Part shown: positions 1-5,038 of the stretch, piece by piece
Numbering within the stretch: position 1 is the first letter of the stretch
Layout: each line of letters starts with the position of its first letter
NCBI GenBank assembly: GCA_003157235.1
Contig: PMJC01000087.1
Location: 1-5,356 of the forward strand
From: Methanosarcina sp.
GTDB taxonomy: Archaea; Halobacteriota; Methanosarcinia; Methanosarcinales; Methanosarcinaceae
DNA length: 5,356 nt
Reading direction: 5' to 3'
Notes under the pieces: model-generated
What the model was told of the DNA's origin: nothing
The model's database searches: none
Seen by the model: the letters and a program-made list of their open reading frames with translations, nothing else
Program-made: the position numbers and the translations under genes

Positions 1-122
1 GTAATAAAAACATAATTAATATAACACTATTGTTCGATTTTAAAACATTTTATGGGAAAGTAAATTTTATTCAGAAACTACTTTTTGTATAATTAATTTA
101 AAATAACGAAGAAGATAATTGT

Positions 123-158
123 ACTTTGTAGCTCAAAGTGAAAAGATCAGAGTTTCAC
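123..158 (+). other. Two overlapping hairpins in the leader of the DUF2769-like gene
   Basis: ACTTTG (123-128) pairs with CAAAGT (134-139) around a 5-base loop. GTGAAA (138-143) pairs with TTTCAC (153-158) around a 9-base loop. The stems share bases 138-139, so both cannot form completely at once. They lie 50-85 bases before the probable translation start, where a 5' leader would be expected. Any regulatory role is inference, since stems of 6 bp can occur by chance. Confidence 0.25.
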
Positions 159-198
159 ATCTATCACTAAGTAAGTGTAATTAAAAATAAATTTTAGA

Positions 199-203
199 GG
201 GAG
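199..203 (+). promoter_or_regulatory. Ribosome binding site pointing to the ATA codon at 208
   Basis: GGGAG at 199-203 is a good match to the archaeal Shine-Dalgarno sequence. It lies four bases before ATA at 208. No ATG, GTG or TTG is in frame between the upstream stop at 178 and ATG 274, so this site is the main argument that translation originally began at 208. Confidence 0.5.
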
Positions 204-207
204 TAAA

Positions 208-543
208 ATAAGTGAAATAGGTACATCTGGAGAAGTAAAAGTTCCTTATGCTGTAACAAATATCGAAAGATGCATGTGTCCACAGTGTCCTGTTCAAGCT
301 GACAGTGTTTGCACATTGGATAAAATTGGAAACTTAAAAAATGAAATGAAAAATTTAGGAAAAGATGAAGTTCCAAAGTCTCACAAGGTTCCTGGAGTCT
401 ACTGTTCATCAGGTACTGCTACCTGCAGCGACTTAGACCCTAACAGAAATTGCATTTGTAAAACCTGCTCTGTCTGGGAAGAGAATTGTCTGGAGCATGC
501 AAATACAATAATGTATTTTTGCAATAATGGTAAAGCAACCTGA
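208..543 (+). CDS. Cysteine-rich DUF2769-like protein, non-standard ATA start
   Basis: From position 208 this is 111 residues with 11 cysteines. It has two similar halves: C22-x-C-x2-C-x7-C35 with a later YCSSGTAT (65-72), and C82-x-C-x2-C-x6-C94 with a later FCNNGKAT (104-111). The pattern resembles the DUF2769 family of methanogenic archaea, which has no known function; the assignment is from memory of the family, not a search. The cysteine spacing suggests metal or iron-sulfur binding, which is inference. No signal peptide or membrane segment is visible, so it is probably cytoplasmic. The Shine-Dalgarno site at 199-203 points to ATA at 208. The first in-frame ATG, at 274, would remove the N-terminal 22 residues, including C22. 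The gene may have lost its start codon, use a rare one, or carry a sequencing error. It ends with TGA and looks otherwise intact. Confidence 0.7.
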   Translation: MSEIGTSGEVKVPYAVTNIERCMCPQCPVQADSVCTLDKIGNLKNEMKNLGKDEVPKSHKVPGVYCSSGTATCSDLDPNRNCICKTCSVWEENCLEHANTIMYFCNNGKAT

Positions 544-548
544 TTTTT

Positions 549-564
549 CCATCTTGGAAGATGG
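549..564 (+). terminator. Possible terminator hairpin after the DUF2769-like gene
   Basis: CCATCT (549-554) and AGATGG (559-564) form a 6-bp stem with a 4-base loop, starting five bases after the stop codon. A run of five T (544-548) precedes the stem, and the downstream sequence is T-rich but interrupted. Archaeal termination depends mostly on T-tracts, so the hairpin is only supportive. Confidence 0.35.
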
Positions 565-929
565 TAAATATTTCTTCTATAATTAGGACTCACGTGCTTG
601 AGGAGCAAAATAAATAATGAATAGATCTACTATAAATATTGTAATTTCGGTATTTTAAGGTTTACAATTTATTTATTTATTTTAGAATCTATGCAGTTAA
701 ACTGCCTGAATAATGAATTTGAATAAATATTATGCTTTATTTTGATCCTGAAGTGCATAAGTTCTAGATTTCTTAGTTCAATAGCGCATGTTCTACTGGA
801 TGTGCCAGTGTCTTATAGCGAAGCTACAAGAATGTGAATGCAAAAATTCAATGAAAATCTGAACAGTAACGTACTAACTTATAGCAGTACCAGAATTTGA
901 GGTATTTTAGTTCATTGGGAGCTTGAAAG
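565..929. other. AT-rich spacer between the DUF2769-like gene and the ferredoxin pair
   Basis: No intact gene is visible on either strand. A small stem (GCAGT/ACTGC) lies near 690-705. A possible highly decayed reading frame at 732-854 is listed separately. The rest has no structure I can support. Confidence 0.5.
732..854 (+). pseudogene. Possible decayed gene fragment with three in-frame TAG codons
   Basis: From ATG 732 one frame gives about 40 codons interrupted by TAG at 765, 774 and 816, ending with TGA at 852. The segments between look protein-like, for example FNSACSTGCASVL (777-815) and RSYKNVNAKIQ (819-851). The C-x3-GCA segment faintly recalls redox-active cysteine proteins, but I cannot place it in a family. 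There is no Shine-Dalgarno sequence before the ATG. Methanosarcina can read UAG as pyrrolysine, yet three in 17 codons argues for a dead gene or chance. Confidence 0.18.
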
Positions 930-941
930 ATGGGGAAAAAA

Positions 942-1133
942 ATGTATCCAGGAATTGATTACAATAAGTATAAAGGGCACTTGCTTGCCCTGAATCTTTC
1001 TTTGTAAAAATTTTTGATATTGAAAAAATGATAGGTTAAAAAAGGCAGTGTACCCTGCCCAGAAAATTGCATAGAATGCAAGTAGTGCGTGGAAGCTTGT
1101 ACTAAAGATGCTATCGAACCTGTTGAAGGCTGA
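942..1133 (+). pseudogene. Decayed ferredoxin gene, tandem paralogue of the next gene
   Basis: The first nine codons (942-968) match those of the intact ferredoxin at 1162 in 23 of 27 bases, all four differences being transitions, and give MYPGIDYNK. The frame then breaks. A second frame from 986 gives CPESFF and continues to TAA at 1037, while the first frame meets TAA at 1005. The first frame resumes at about 1035-1068 as a recognisable second cluster, CIECK-stop-CVEAC, running on to TKDAIEPVEG and TGA at 1131. The first cluster cysteine is Tyr (TAT, 969). The second and third cysteine positions are deleted or scrambled. The stop in cluster II is TAG at 1083, one transition from the CAG (Gln) used in the intact copy. 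The final cluster cysteine is followed by Thr instead of the usual Pro. With at least two frameshifts and several stops, no working ferredoxin can be made. Confidence 0.85.
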
Positions 1134-1151
1134 ATCCAAATTCTAAAAAGT

Positions 1152-1156
1152 GGTGA
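1152..1156 (+). promoter_or_regulatory. Ribosome binding site of the intact ferredoxin
   Basis: GGTGA at 1152-1156 matches the sequence complementary to the 3' end of archaeal 16S rRNA and sits five bases before ATG 1162. It favours that ATG over the in-frame GTG at 1150, which overlaps the site. Confidence 0.65.
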
Positions 1157-1161
1157 AAATA

Positions 1162-1356
1162 ATGCATCCAAGAATTGATTATAATAAATGTGTAGGTTTA
1201 CTAGAATGCTATGGTGTCTGTCCTGCGGACGTGTTTGATGCTGAAGAATCAATAGAAGGAAAAAGGGCATTTGTAGCACGCCCTGAAGACTGTACCGAGT
1301 GTGGACAGTGCGTAGAGATCTGCCCTACAAACGCAATAGAACTCTTAGAGGATTAA
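1162..1356 (+). CDS. Small two-cluster bacterial-type ferredoxin, 64 residues
   Basis: This is a soluble low-potential electron carrier of the 2[4Fe-4S] type. The second cluster motif is complete: C44-x2-C47-x2-C50-x3-C54-P. The first motif aligns as C10-V-G-L13-L-E-C16-Y-G-V-C20-P, so the second cysteine is replaced by Leu (TTA). That would leave three ligands at cluster I, which may then hold a [3Fe-4S] cluster, a labile cluster or none; this is inference. The length fits the clostridial-type family. The start at 1162 is chosen for its Shine-Dalgarno site; the alternative GTG at 1150 adds four residues. A dead paralogue lies 28 bases upstream in the same orientation. No partner enzyme adjoins it, so its electron donor and acceptor are unknown. 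In methanogens such ferredoxins serve many iron-sulfur enzymes. It ends with TAA. Confidence 0.88.
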   Translation: MHPRIDYNKCVGLLECYGVCPADVFDAEESIEGKRAFVARPEDCTECGQCVEICPTNAIELLED

Positions 1357-1613
1357 AAGAGATTATTTATATGGTAGAATTGAACATTAAATAACTGAAA
1401 CCTTTATCGTGAAAAGTTGTTTAAAAGCATTGATATGAAAAAAAGATATCAATGTCCTCAAAACTTAATTAAATTTTTAATAGCTAATGAGCCCAGTTTT
1501 CGAGATTAGATATTGTGCCATTGTTCCCCCAATCAAAATATATATTAAAAAAGTCATTTTGGATTTAAAAAATAAATAATCTCAATTTCCTTTTTAAAAG
1601 CTTATTACACCGT
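1357..1613. other. AT-rich spacer after the ferredoxin
   Basis: No gene is supported. It holds the 9-bp hairpin at 1428-1454. A seven-codon frame at 1371-1394 (MVELNIK) might be the stump of a lost downstream gene but is too short to claim. Confidence 0.45.
1428..1454 (+). terminator. Hairpin downstream of the ferredoxin, possible terminator
   Basis: CATTGATAT (1428-1436) is perfectly complementary to ATATCAATG (1446-1454), with a purine-only 9-base loop. It lies about 70 bases after the ferredoxin stop, and a T-run follows at 1474-1478. It could end ferredoxin transcription or stabilise the 3' end of the mRNA. Confidence 0.4.
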
Positions 1614-1621
1614 TTTATATT
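1614..1621 (+). promoter_or_regulatory. Candidate TATA box for the small gene at 1728
   Basis: TTTATATT at 1614-1621 is close to the archaeal TATA consensus. It would set transcription starting near 1640-1648 with a leader of about 80 bases. The upstream BRE-like bases are not distinctive, and AT-rich sequence gives frequent false matches. Confidence 0.3.
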
Positions 1622-1643
1622 TATTTGAGTATAATGGGAAAAA

Positions 1644-1666
1644 TGTGATCGGATAGCATAATCACA
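1644..1666 (+). repeat. Inverted repeat TGTGAT-N11-ATCACA, possible operator
   Basis: TGTGAT (1644-1649) and ATCACA (1661-1666) are perfect inverted arms separated by 11 bases. They sit where transcription from the TATA-like box at 1614 would begin, a usual place for an archaeal repressor site. A 6-bp repeat is weak evidence alone. Confidence 0.25.
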
Positions 1667-1727
1667 AATAAACAGATCTTGTCAAAAATAAAGCTATAAG
1701 TAATTGTATCTAATCTCAGATAAGGTG

Positions 1728-1937
1728 ATGTATATTATACCAAAAGAATCAGATATCGATAGCAATACATATCGTACTTCGTATCACAATCGTATGACGA
1801 AACTAAACAACACTGAGCTTATAAGGGAATTTAACAATGCAAAAAAATATCCTTCCGGCACACCAAAGGATGAGTTCATCAAAATACGGATGCAGGTGTT
1901 GGAGCTGCTTGCATCTGAAAGAGGAATCCTACTTTAA
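1728..1937 (+). CDS. Small hypothetical protein, 69 residues
   Basis: I do not recognise a characterised family. The product from ATG 1728 is 69 residues, hydrophilic and highly charged, with no cysteines, signal peptide or membrane segment. The C-terminal 47 residues (from ATG 1794, beginning MTKLNNTELIREF) look like a compact helical domain with an amphipathic ending, FIKIRMQVLELLASERG. The start is uncertain. GGTG abuts ATG 1728 and leaves no room for a normal Shine-Dalgarno spacing. TTG 1704 and GTG 1725 are also in frame and open, and ATG 1794 has no ribosome binding site but begins the most protein-like part. It ends with TAA and stands alone, with spacer on both sides. It could be a genuine small gene or the surviving end of a larger lost one. 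Confidence 0.45.
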   Translation: MYIIPKESDIDSNTYRTSYHNRMTKLNNTELIREFNNAKKYPSGTPKDEFIKIRMQVLELLASERGILL

Positions 1938-2083
1938 ACATGTATTCTGTACTTGTTCGCTTGATAATGATATGAATCCTATATTTATTTTTGGTTTTGA
2001 CCTCAGACATGTAAACCTGTCACTCATATTCGTGGCTTGATTTTCTTCCTTATCCCAATGGTTTTATGCCTACTTTATCTTTC

Positions 2084-2117
2084 AATCCCTTTCTATAGGC
2101 CTAAATTAGAAAGGATT
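2084..2117 (+). other. 11-bp hairpin with one bulged base
   Basis: AATCC (2084-2088) pairs with GGATT (2113-2117), and TTTCTA (2090-2095) pairs with TAGAAA (2107-2112). C2089 is bulged and the loop is 11 bases (2096-2106). The 3' arm overlaps the left arm of the 17-bp inverted repeat, so the two structures exclude each other. Confidence 0.4.
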
Positions 2118-2200
2118 TCGATAAACCACTTATTTACATGAATCATTAAATATCGTTTCTAAACATATGAAATATTTTAGGGATTTATCGAAATCCTCTC
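2109..2200. repeat. 92-bp element bounded by 17-bp inverted repeats, MITE-like
   Basis: The left arm GAAAGGATTTCGATAAA (2109-2125) and the right arm TTTATCGAAATCCTCTC (2184-2200) are inverted copies matching at 16 of 17 positions; the mismatch is at 2111/2198. The 58-base interior has no coding frame. AAATTA directly flanks the left end (2103-2108) and recurs one base outside the right end (2202-2207), which is suggestive of, but not an exact, target duplication. A shortened arm copy occurs at 4658-4672. It could be a miniature inverted-repeat element, a structured small RNA, or a bidirectional terminator between convergent genes. Confidence 0.45.
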
Positions 2201-2402
2201 AAAATTAAATCCGTTTTTTAGAATTGTAACTAATTCGTGAGTTTACCATAAATCCTATTTTGCGCAAATGTATACAAAAATGGAATATATTTTTTCAATA
2301 TGGCAGTAGCTTAAAATTTAATCTAACCTTCAATAAATAATGTGGGCAAATAGTTTATCAAATTCGACATCTGTTTACATTTGCAGAATGTAGTTTTCAC
2401 CA

Positions 2403-3443
2403 CTATTCTAAAATGGGTGTCCCGTAGGTATAATCCTCGAGTTCTAAAACTTTTTTCCAGAGTTCTTTGCATTCACAATTTGTTTTACTCAGGTCTGCTG
2501 GATTCTGGTTAAGTGAGAAAGTTCTGAGCGAGTCTGCGACATCTGAGCTACATAGTTTGCAGTTGTGAGGGCCACGTTTTGAGCCTGCACCTACAGGGTC
2601 GGACATAAGTATGAGATCCGAATGGACAGCTTTCGCCTTTTTCAGGATTTCTACGATGCTCCAGAGCCATGGAGGACGATACTGTCCTTTTTCCCAGAGA
2701 GCTTCAACGAGGGTTCCTTTCTGGACGTTGCAGAGGTTAATAGAGATTGTGTCAGTATAAGAGGCTGCATCATCTATGGAACGAACTATATCTTCTAAGG
2801 CCTGAAGTTCGGAAAGGAAGGGAGGTTTTAGCATCAGATAAGCTTTTACGGTTGCACCATGGCTCTTTGAAATTTTTGCTGCACAAACAAAGTCCCTGAA
2901 AGTAAATCCTTTGTTAATTGAATCTCTGCGAATTCTGTCAGAGCTCGTTTCCAGTCCAAATGCTAGCTCAAATGGATTATTTCTCAGTATATTTGTACAG
3001 TGTAATACGTTCTCTTCGGTTACAAAGTTAGGCCTGGTTTCGACAAGTACCTTAATAACCCTGGGATCATTTGCGAGAGTTTTGAGAATTACATCTCTTG
3101 CTTCACAAGGGATTTCCTGCTCGTCAAGGAAACTACCTGAGGTGAAGATTTTGACCATGAACTCTGAAAATTTGTCAGCTTTTTTCATCGCTCTTGAAAG
3201 TTGGGTTTTATAATCTTCAAGGGTTGGCGGCTCACTTGCGCAGTCATAAACATAACCACACATAGTACAACCTCCAGCTTTTCCCCAGTTGCATCCTATG
3301 GTTTTGAAAATTATAGTGAGAGTTTTTATTTGAATTCCGTTTAAAATGTCGATTCCTGTCCAGCTTGCTGCCGGTTCATTTGTAGGAGAGGGCCTTATTT
3401 TAATTCTCTGCCGAATTTTTATTACTGCTTTATTCAGGGTCAT
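2403..3443 (-). CDS. Archaeosine biosynthesis radical SAM protein RaSEA
   Basis: RaSEA works with ArcS on tRNA carrying 7-deazaguanine at position 15. ArcS attaches lysine to preQ0, and RaSEA uses radical chemistry to cleave the lysine adduct, giving archaeosine. Numbering from ATG 3443 (346 residues), the radical SAM cysteines are C51-x7-C59-x2-C62 followed by GY. This long first spacing is typical of the RaSEA/Elp3-like branch. ETRPNFV and FGLETSSDRIRRDSINKGFT follow, as in that branch. A C-terminal GPHNCKLC (C295, C298) with C323-x-C325 may bind metal. The length fits the family and the core looks intact. GTG 3458 is in frame and adds five residues; neither start has a strong Shine-Dalgarno site, and I prefer the ATG. 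The stop is TAG with TGA two codons further on. guaAB lies about 100 bases upstream on the same strand. The partner ArcS is not in the window. Confidence 0.9.
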   Translation of the reverse strand: MTLNKAVIKIRQRIKIRPSPTNEPAASWTGIDILNGIQIKTLTIIFKTIGCNWGKAGGCTMCGYVYDCASEPPTLEDYKTQLSRAMKKADKFSEFMVKIFTSGSFLDEQEIPCEARDVILKTLANDPRVIKVLVETRPNFVTEENVLHCTNILRNNPFELAFGLETSSDRIRRDSINKGFTFRDFVCAAKISKSHGATVKAYLMLKPPFLSELQALEDIVRSIDDAASYTDTISINLCNVQKGTLVEALWEKGQYRPPWLWSIVEILKKAKAVHSDLILMSDPVGAGSKRGPHNCKLCSSDVADSLRTFSLNQNPADLSKTNCECKELWKKVLELEDYTYGTPILE

Positions 3444-3546
3444 GGGCAAAAAACTCACTTAATTGCTTTCTTAATCTTGCAGAAAAAAATTTATGATCTG
3501 TTTTTCAGTTTCATTTATTGTACACTTATCTTCTGCACTCTACATC
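3444..3546 (-). other. Gap between guaAB and the RaSEA gene
   Basis: These roughly 100 bases separate the two minus-strand genes. On the minus strand the gap contains a run of seven T (plus-strand A run 3482-3488) that could weakly terminate guaAB transcription. I see no strong TATA box for RaSEA. Co-transcription is therefore plausible but not shown. Confidence 0.35.
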
Positions 3547-4464
3547 TCATTCGAACTCGATTGTTGCAGGCGGCTTGGGTGTGATATCGTAGACGACCCT
3601 GACAACGTTCGGAATCTCGGAAGTTATCCTGGCCTCTAGGTGCTTGAGTGCATCCCAAGAGAGTTCTAAAGCTTCCGCAGTCATTCCATCTCGTGACCCG
3701 ACAGCCCTTACAGCTACGATCCATCCATAAGCTCGGATATCTCCTTTCACTCCTGTTCCCTTACCGATGAGTGCAGCGAAAGTTTGCCAGGGGCAGAACC
3801 TGTCAAGAAGTTCTTCTTCTACTATAAGATTGGCGTTCCTTACTACCTCAAGTTTCTCCTCTGTAACTTCTCCGATAATCCGCACAGCCAAACCTGGACC
3901 AGGGAAAGGCATCCTTTCACAAATTTTTTCCGGCAGCTGGAGCGCCCATGCAACTTTCCTTACCTCATCTTTGTAAAGATCCTTTATAGGCTCAACGATT
4001 TTCTTGAAGTCCATCACACTAGGCAGTCCCCCAACATTGTGATGGGACTTGATACCGCCCTCTGACTCGATCCTGTCAGGGTAAATCGTACCCTGAATCA
4101 AATAATCAGCTGCAATTTTCCTCGCTTCTTCTTCAAACACTCGGATGAAAGTCTCGCCTATAACATTCCTTTTTTCTTCAGGTTCAGTGATATTTTTCAG
4201 GGCTGCAAGGAATCTGGCCTTTGCATACACAATATCCAGATTCATGTGGGAGAAGATGTGCTTTATCCTTTCTGTTTCTCCTGTCCTCATGAGTCCTGTG
4301 TCAATATAGATCGGCTTCAGCCTGTCCCCGATAGCCCTGTAAGCCAGCTCCGCACAAACAGAACTGTCCACACCGCCTGAGAGTGCAATAATTGCTCTAT
4401 TACCTTTTATTTCCTGGCTGATTTCTTCAACTGCTTTTGGAATGAATTTATCAGGGTTTAACAT
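3547..4464 (-). CDS. GMP synthase ATP-pyrophosphatase subunit (GuaAb)
   Basis: This subunit adenylates XMP with ATP and accepts ammonia to form GMP, the last step of de novo GMP synthesis in the cytoplasm. In archaea the glutamine amidotransferase is a separate polypeptide (GuaAa), which is not in this window. The 305 residues hold the PP-loop SGGVDSS (29-35), [11 protein letters not shown] (124-134), KSHHNVGG (139-146), PFPGPGLA (186-193) and the conserved C-terminal end [14 protein letters not shown] (292-305), which belongs to the dimerisation domain that helps close the XMP site. Length and motifs are complete. ATG 4464 is well supported by GGAG (plus-strand 4472-4475) seven bases upstream. 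It ends with TGA. RaSEA follows about 100 bases downstream; both products relate to guanine metabolism. Identification is secure at family level. Confidence 0.97.
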   Translation of the reverse strand: MLNPDKFIPKAVEEISQEIKGNRAIIALSGGVDSSVCAELAYRAIGDRLKPIYIDTGLMRTGETERIKHIFSHMNLDIVYAKARFLAALKNITEPEEKRNVIGETFIRVFEEEARKIAADYLIQGTIYPDRIESEGGIKSHHNVGGLPSVMDFKKIVEPIKDLYKDEVRKVAWALQLPEKICERMPFPGPGLAVRIIGEVTEEKLEVVRNANLIVEEELLDRFCPWQTFAALIGKGTGVKGDIRAYGWIVAVRAVGSRDGMTAEALELSWDALKHLEARITSEIPNVVRVVYDITPKPPATIEFE

Positions 4465-4471
4465 CGAAATA

Positions 4472-4490
4472 CTCCTTTTAGTGAATCTCC
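4472..4490 (-). promoter_or_regulatory. guaAB ribosome binding site, with a second GGAG upstream
   Basis: On the minus strand, GGAG (4472-4475) precedes ATG 4464 by seven bases, an ideal spacing. Another GGAG (4487-4490) lies 15 bases further upstream with no in-frame start of its own that I can see; it may be incidental. Confidence 0.7.
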
Positions 4491-4555
4491 TTTGAAGAAA
4501 TGATCGTGAGCTGTGAATGCTATAAGATCTATTTGGAGTTGATTGTATTTTATTG

Positions 4556-4594
4556 TAATATATGTGTCAGTGCATTGGATTTTTGATATTTAAA
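4556..4594 (-). promoter_or_regulatory. Candidate guaAB promoter region
   Basis: Read on the minus strand, TTTAAATA (4587-4594) is close to the archaeal TATA consensus and would give a leader of about 100 bases. CATATATTAC (about 4556-4565) is an alternative giving about 70 bases. No purine-rich BRE precedes the first. The region is AT-rich, so either could be chance. Confidence 0.3.
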
Positions 4595-4657
4595 GGTATA
4601 GTAGTGAAATTTTTAAATGATGAACATTATTTTTTAACACCTACAGTGAGTAGTAAA

Positions 4658-4672
4658 GAGAATTTCGATAAA
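4658..4672. repeat. Single arm-like copy of the 2109-2200 inverted repeat
   Basis: GAGAATTTCGATAAA equals the reverse complement of the right arm at 2184-2200 with the two G of GAGAGG lacking. The shared ATTTCGATAAAC core is identical to 2115-2126. No inverted partner is found within about 150 bases, so it may be a remnant or coincidence. Confidence 0.3.
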
Positions 4673-4864
4673 CTCTTATGAACTTGATTATTGGAGAGTT
4701 TCAATCTCTTAATATCTATTTTTTCTCATGAAAATTCTTATTGATTTTGCTCTTAAATAAAAATACAAATGTCTTCAGTCAGTTGGATACAAACTTGCCG
4801 AAATTGATTCTTTAATTATTGGAATCTTTTCGTATCATTTTTGAGTCCATATATTTTAACAAAA

Positions 4865-4880
4865 CAGTTTTATAAAACTG
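4865..4880. repeat. Perfect 16-bp palindrome
   Basis: CAGTTTTATAAAACTG reads identically on both strands with no loop. Uninterrupted symmetry of this length suits a dimeric DNA-binding protein better than an RNA hairpin. It is about 400 bases upstream of guaAB and not next to any intact gene, so its target is unknown. Confidence 0.4.
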
Positions 4881-5038
4881 ACTTGAAGCTGTCACAATCA
4901 TTATGTTAAAAACACTTGTTTTACAGCAGTAGCATGATCTTTCAGACTTTGAACTTGTGAAACACTGTATTGGTCGAATTTCTTTCAGGATATTTCTTGA
5001 TTTTTCGGAGTACATACCAGACAGAACACATTCTGGTT

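Larger units (their letters stand above)
1..207. other. Non-coding AT-rich leader upstream of the DUF2769-like gene
   Basis: I find no convincing coding sequence here. The stretch is very AT-rich. TATA-like motifs occur at about 89-107 (TATAATTA, then TTTAAAATA), which would place an archaeal transcription start near 115-130 for the gene beginning at 208. Two small hairpins follow and are listed separately. The promoter reading is weak because the region is AT-rich throughout. Confidence 0.4.
1938..2402. other. Spacer between the small gene and the RaSEA 3' end
   Basis: This lies between convergent genes. No coding sequence is supported on either strand. Its main content is the nested hairpin and inverted-repeat structure at 2084-2200. 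The remainder is AT-rich with no structure I can defend. Confidence 0.5.
4595..5038. other. Spacer upstream of guaAB
   Basis: No gene is supported. It contains one arm-like copy of the 2109-2200 repeat (4658-4672) and a perfect palindrome (4865-4880). A 67-codon minus-strand frame at 4812-5015 lacks a ribosome binding site and recognisable protein character. Confidence 0.45.

Noticed and set aside
959..1279. Minus-strand frames across the ferredoxin pair
   Set aside because: They are antisense to recognisable ferredoxin sequence and have no protein character of their own.
1477..1557. Minus-strand 26-residue frame with one hydrophobic stretch (MTFLIYILIGG...)
   Set aside because: There is no ribosome binding site, it is very short, and AT-rich DNA readily gives hydrophobic frames.
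1837..2040. Plus-strand 67-codon frame overlapping the end of the small gene
   Set aside because: It overlaps the better frame at 1728-1937 in another phase, lacks a ribosome binding site and runs into spacer.
2079..2114. CTTTCAATCCC followed by AT-rich sequence, resembling the beginning of some archaeal CRISPR repeats
   Set aside because: Only one copy is present, with no regularly spaced second repeat. The similarity is explained as well by the hairpin at 2084-2117.
2911..3213. Plus-strand frame of 100 codons inside the RaSEA gene
   Set aside because: It is antisense to conserved radical SAM coding sequence.
3767..4065. Plus-strand frames inside guaAB
   Set aside because: They are antisense to highly conserved GMP synthase sequence.
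4697..4735. GTTTCAATC segment resembling one end of Methanosarcina CRISPR repeats
   Set aside because: Only about nine bases agree and there is no second copy or spacer pattern.
4812..5015. Minus-strand frame of 67 codons containing a CYCCK motif
   Set aside because: No ribosome binding site, no recognisable domain, and a chance frame of this size is easy in a spacer.
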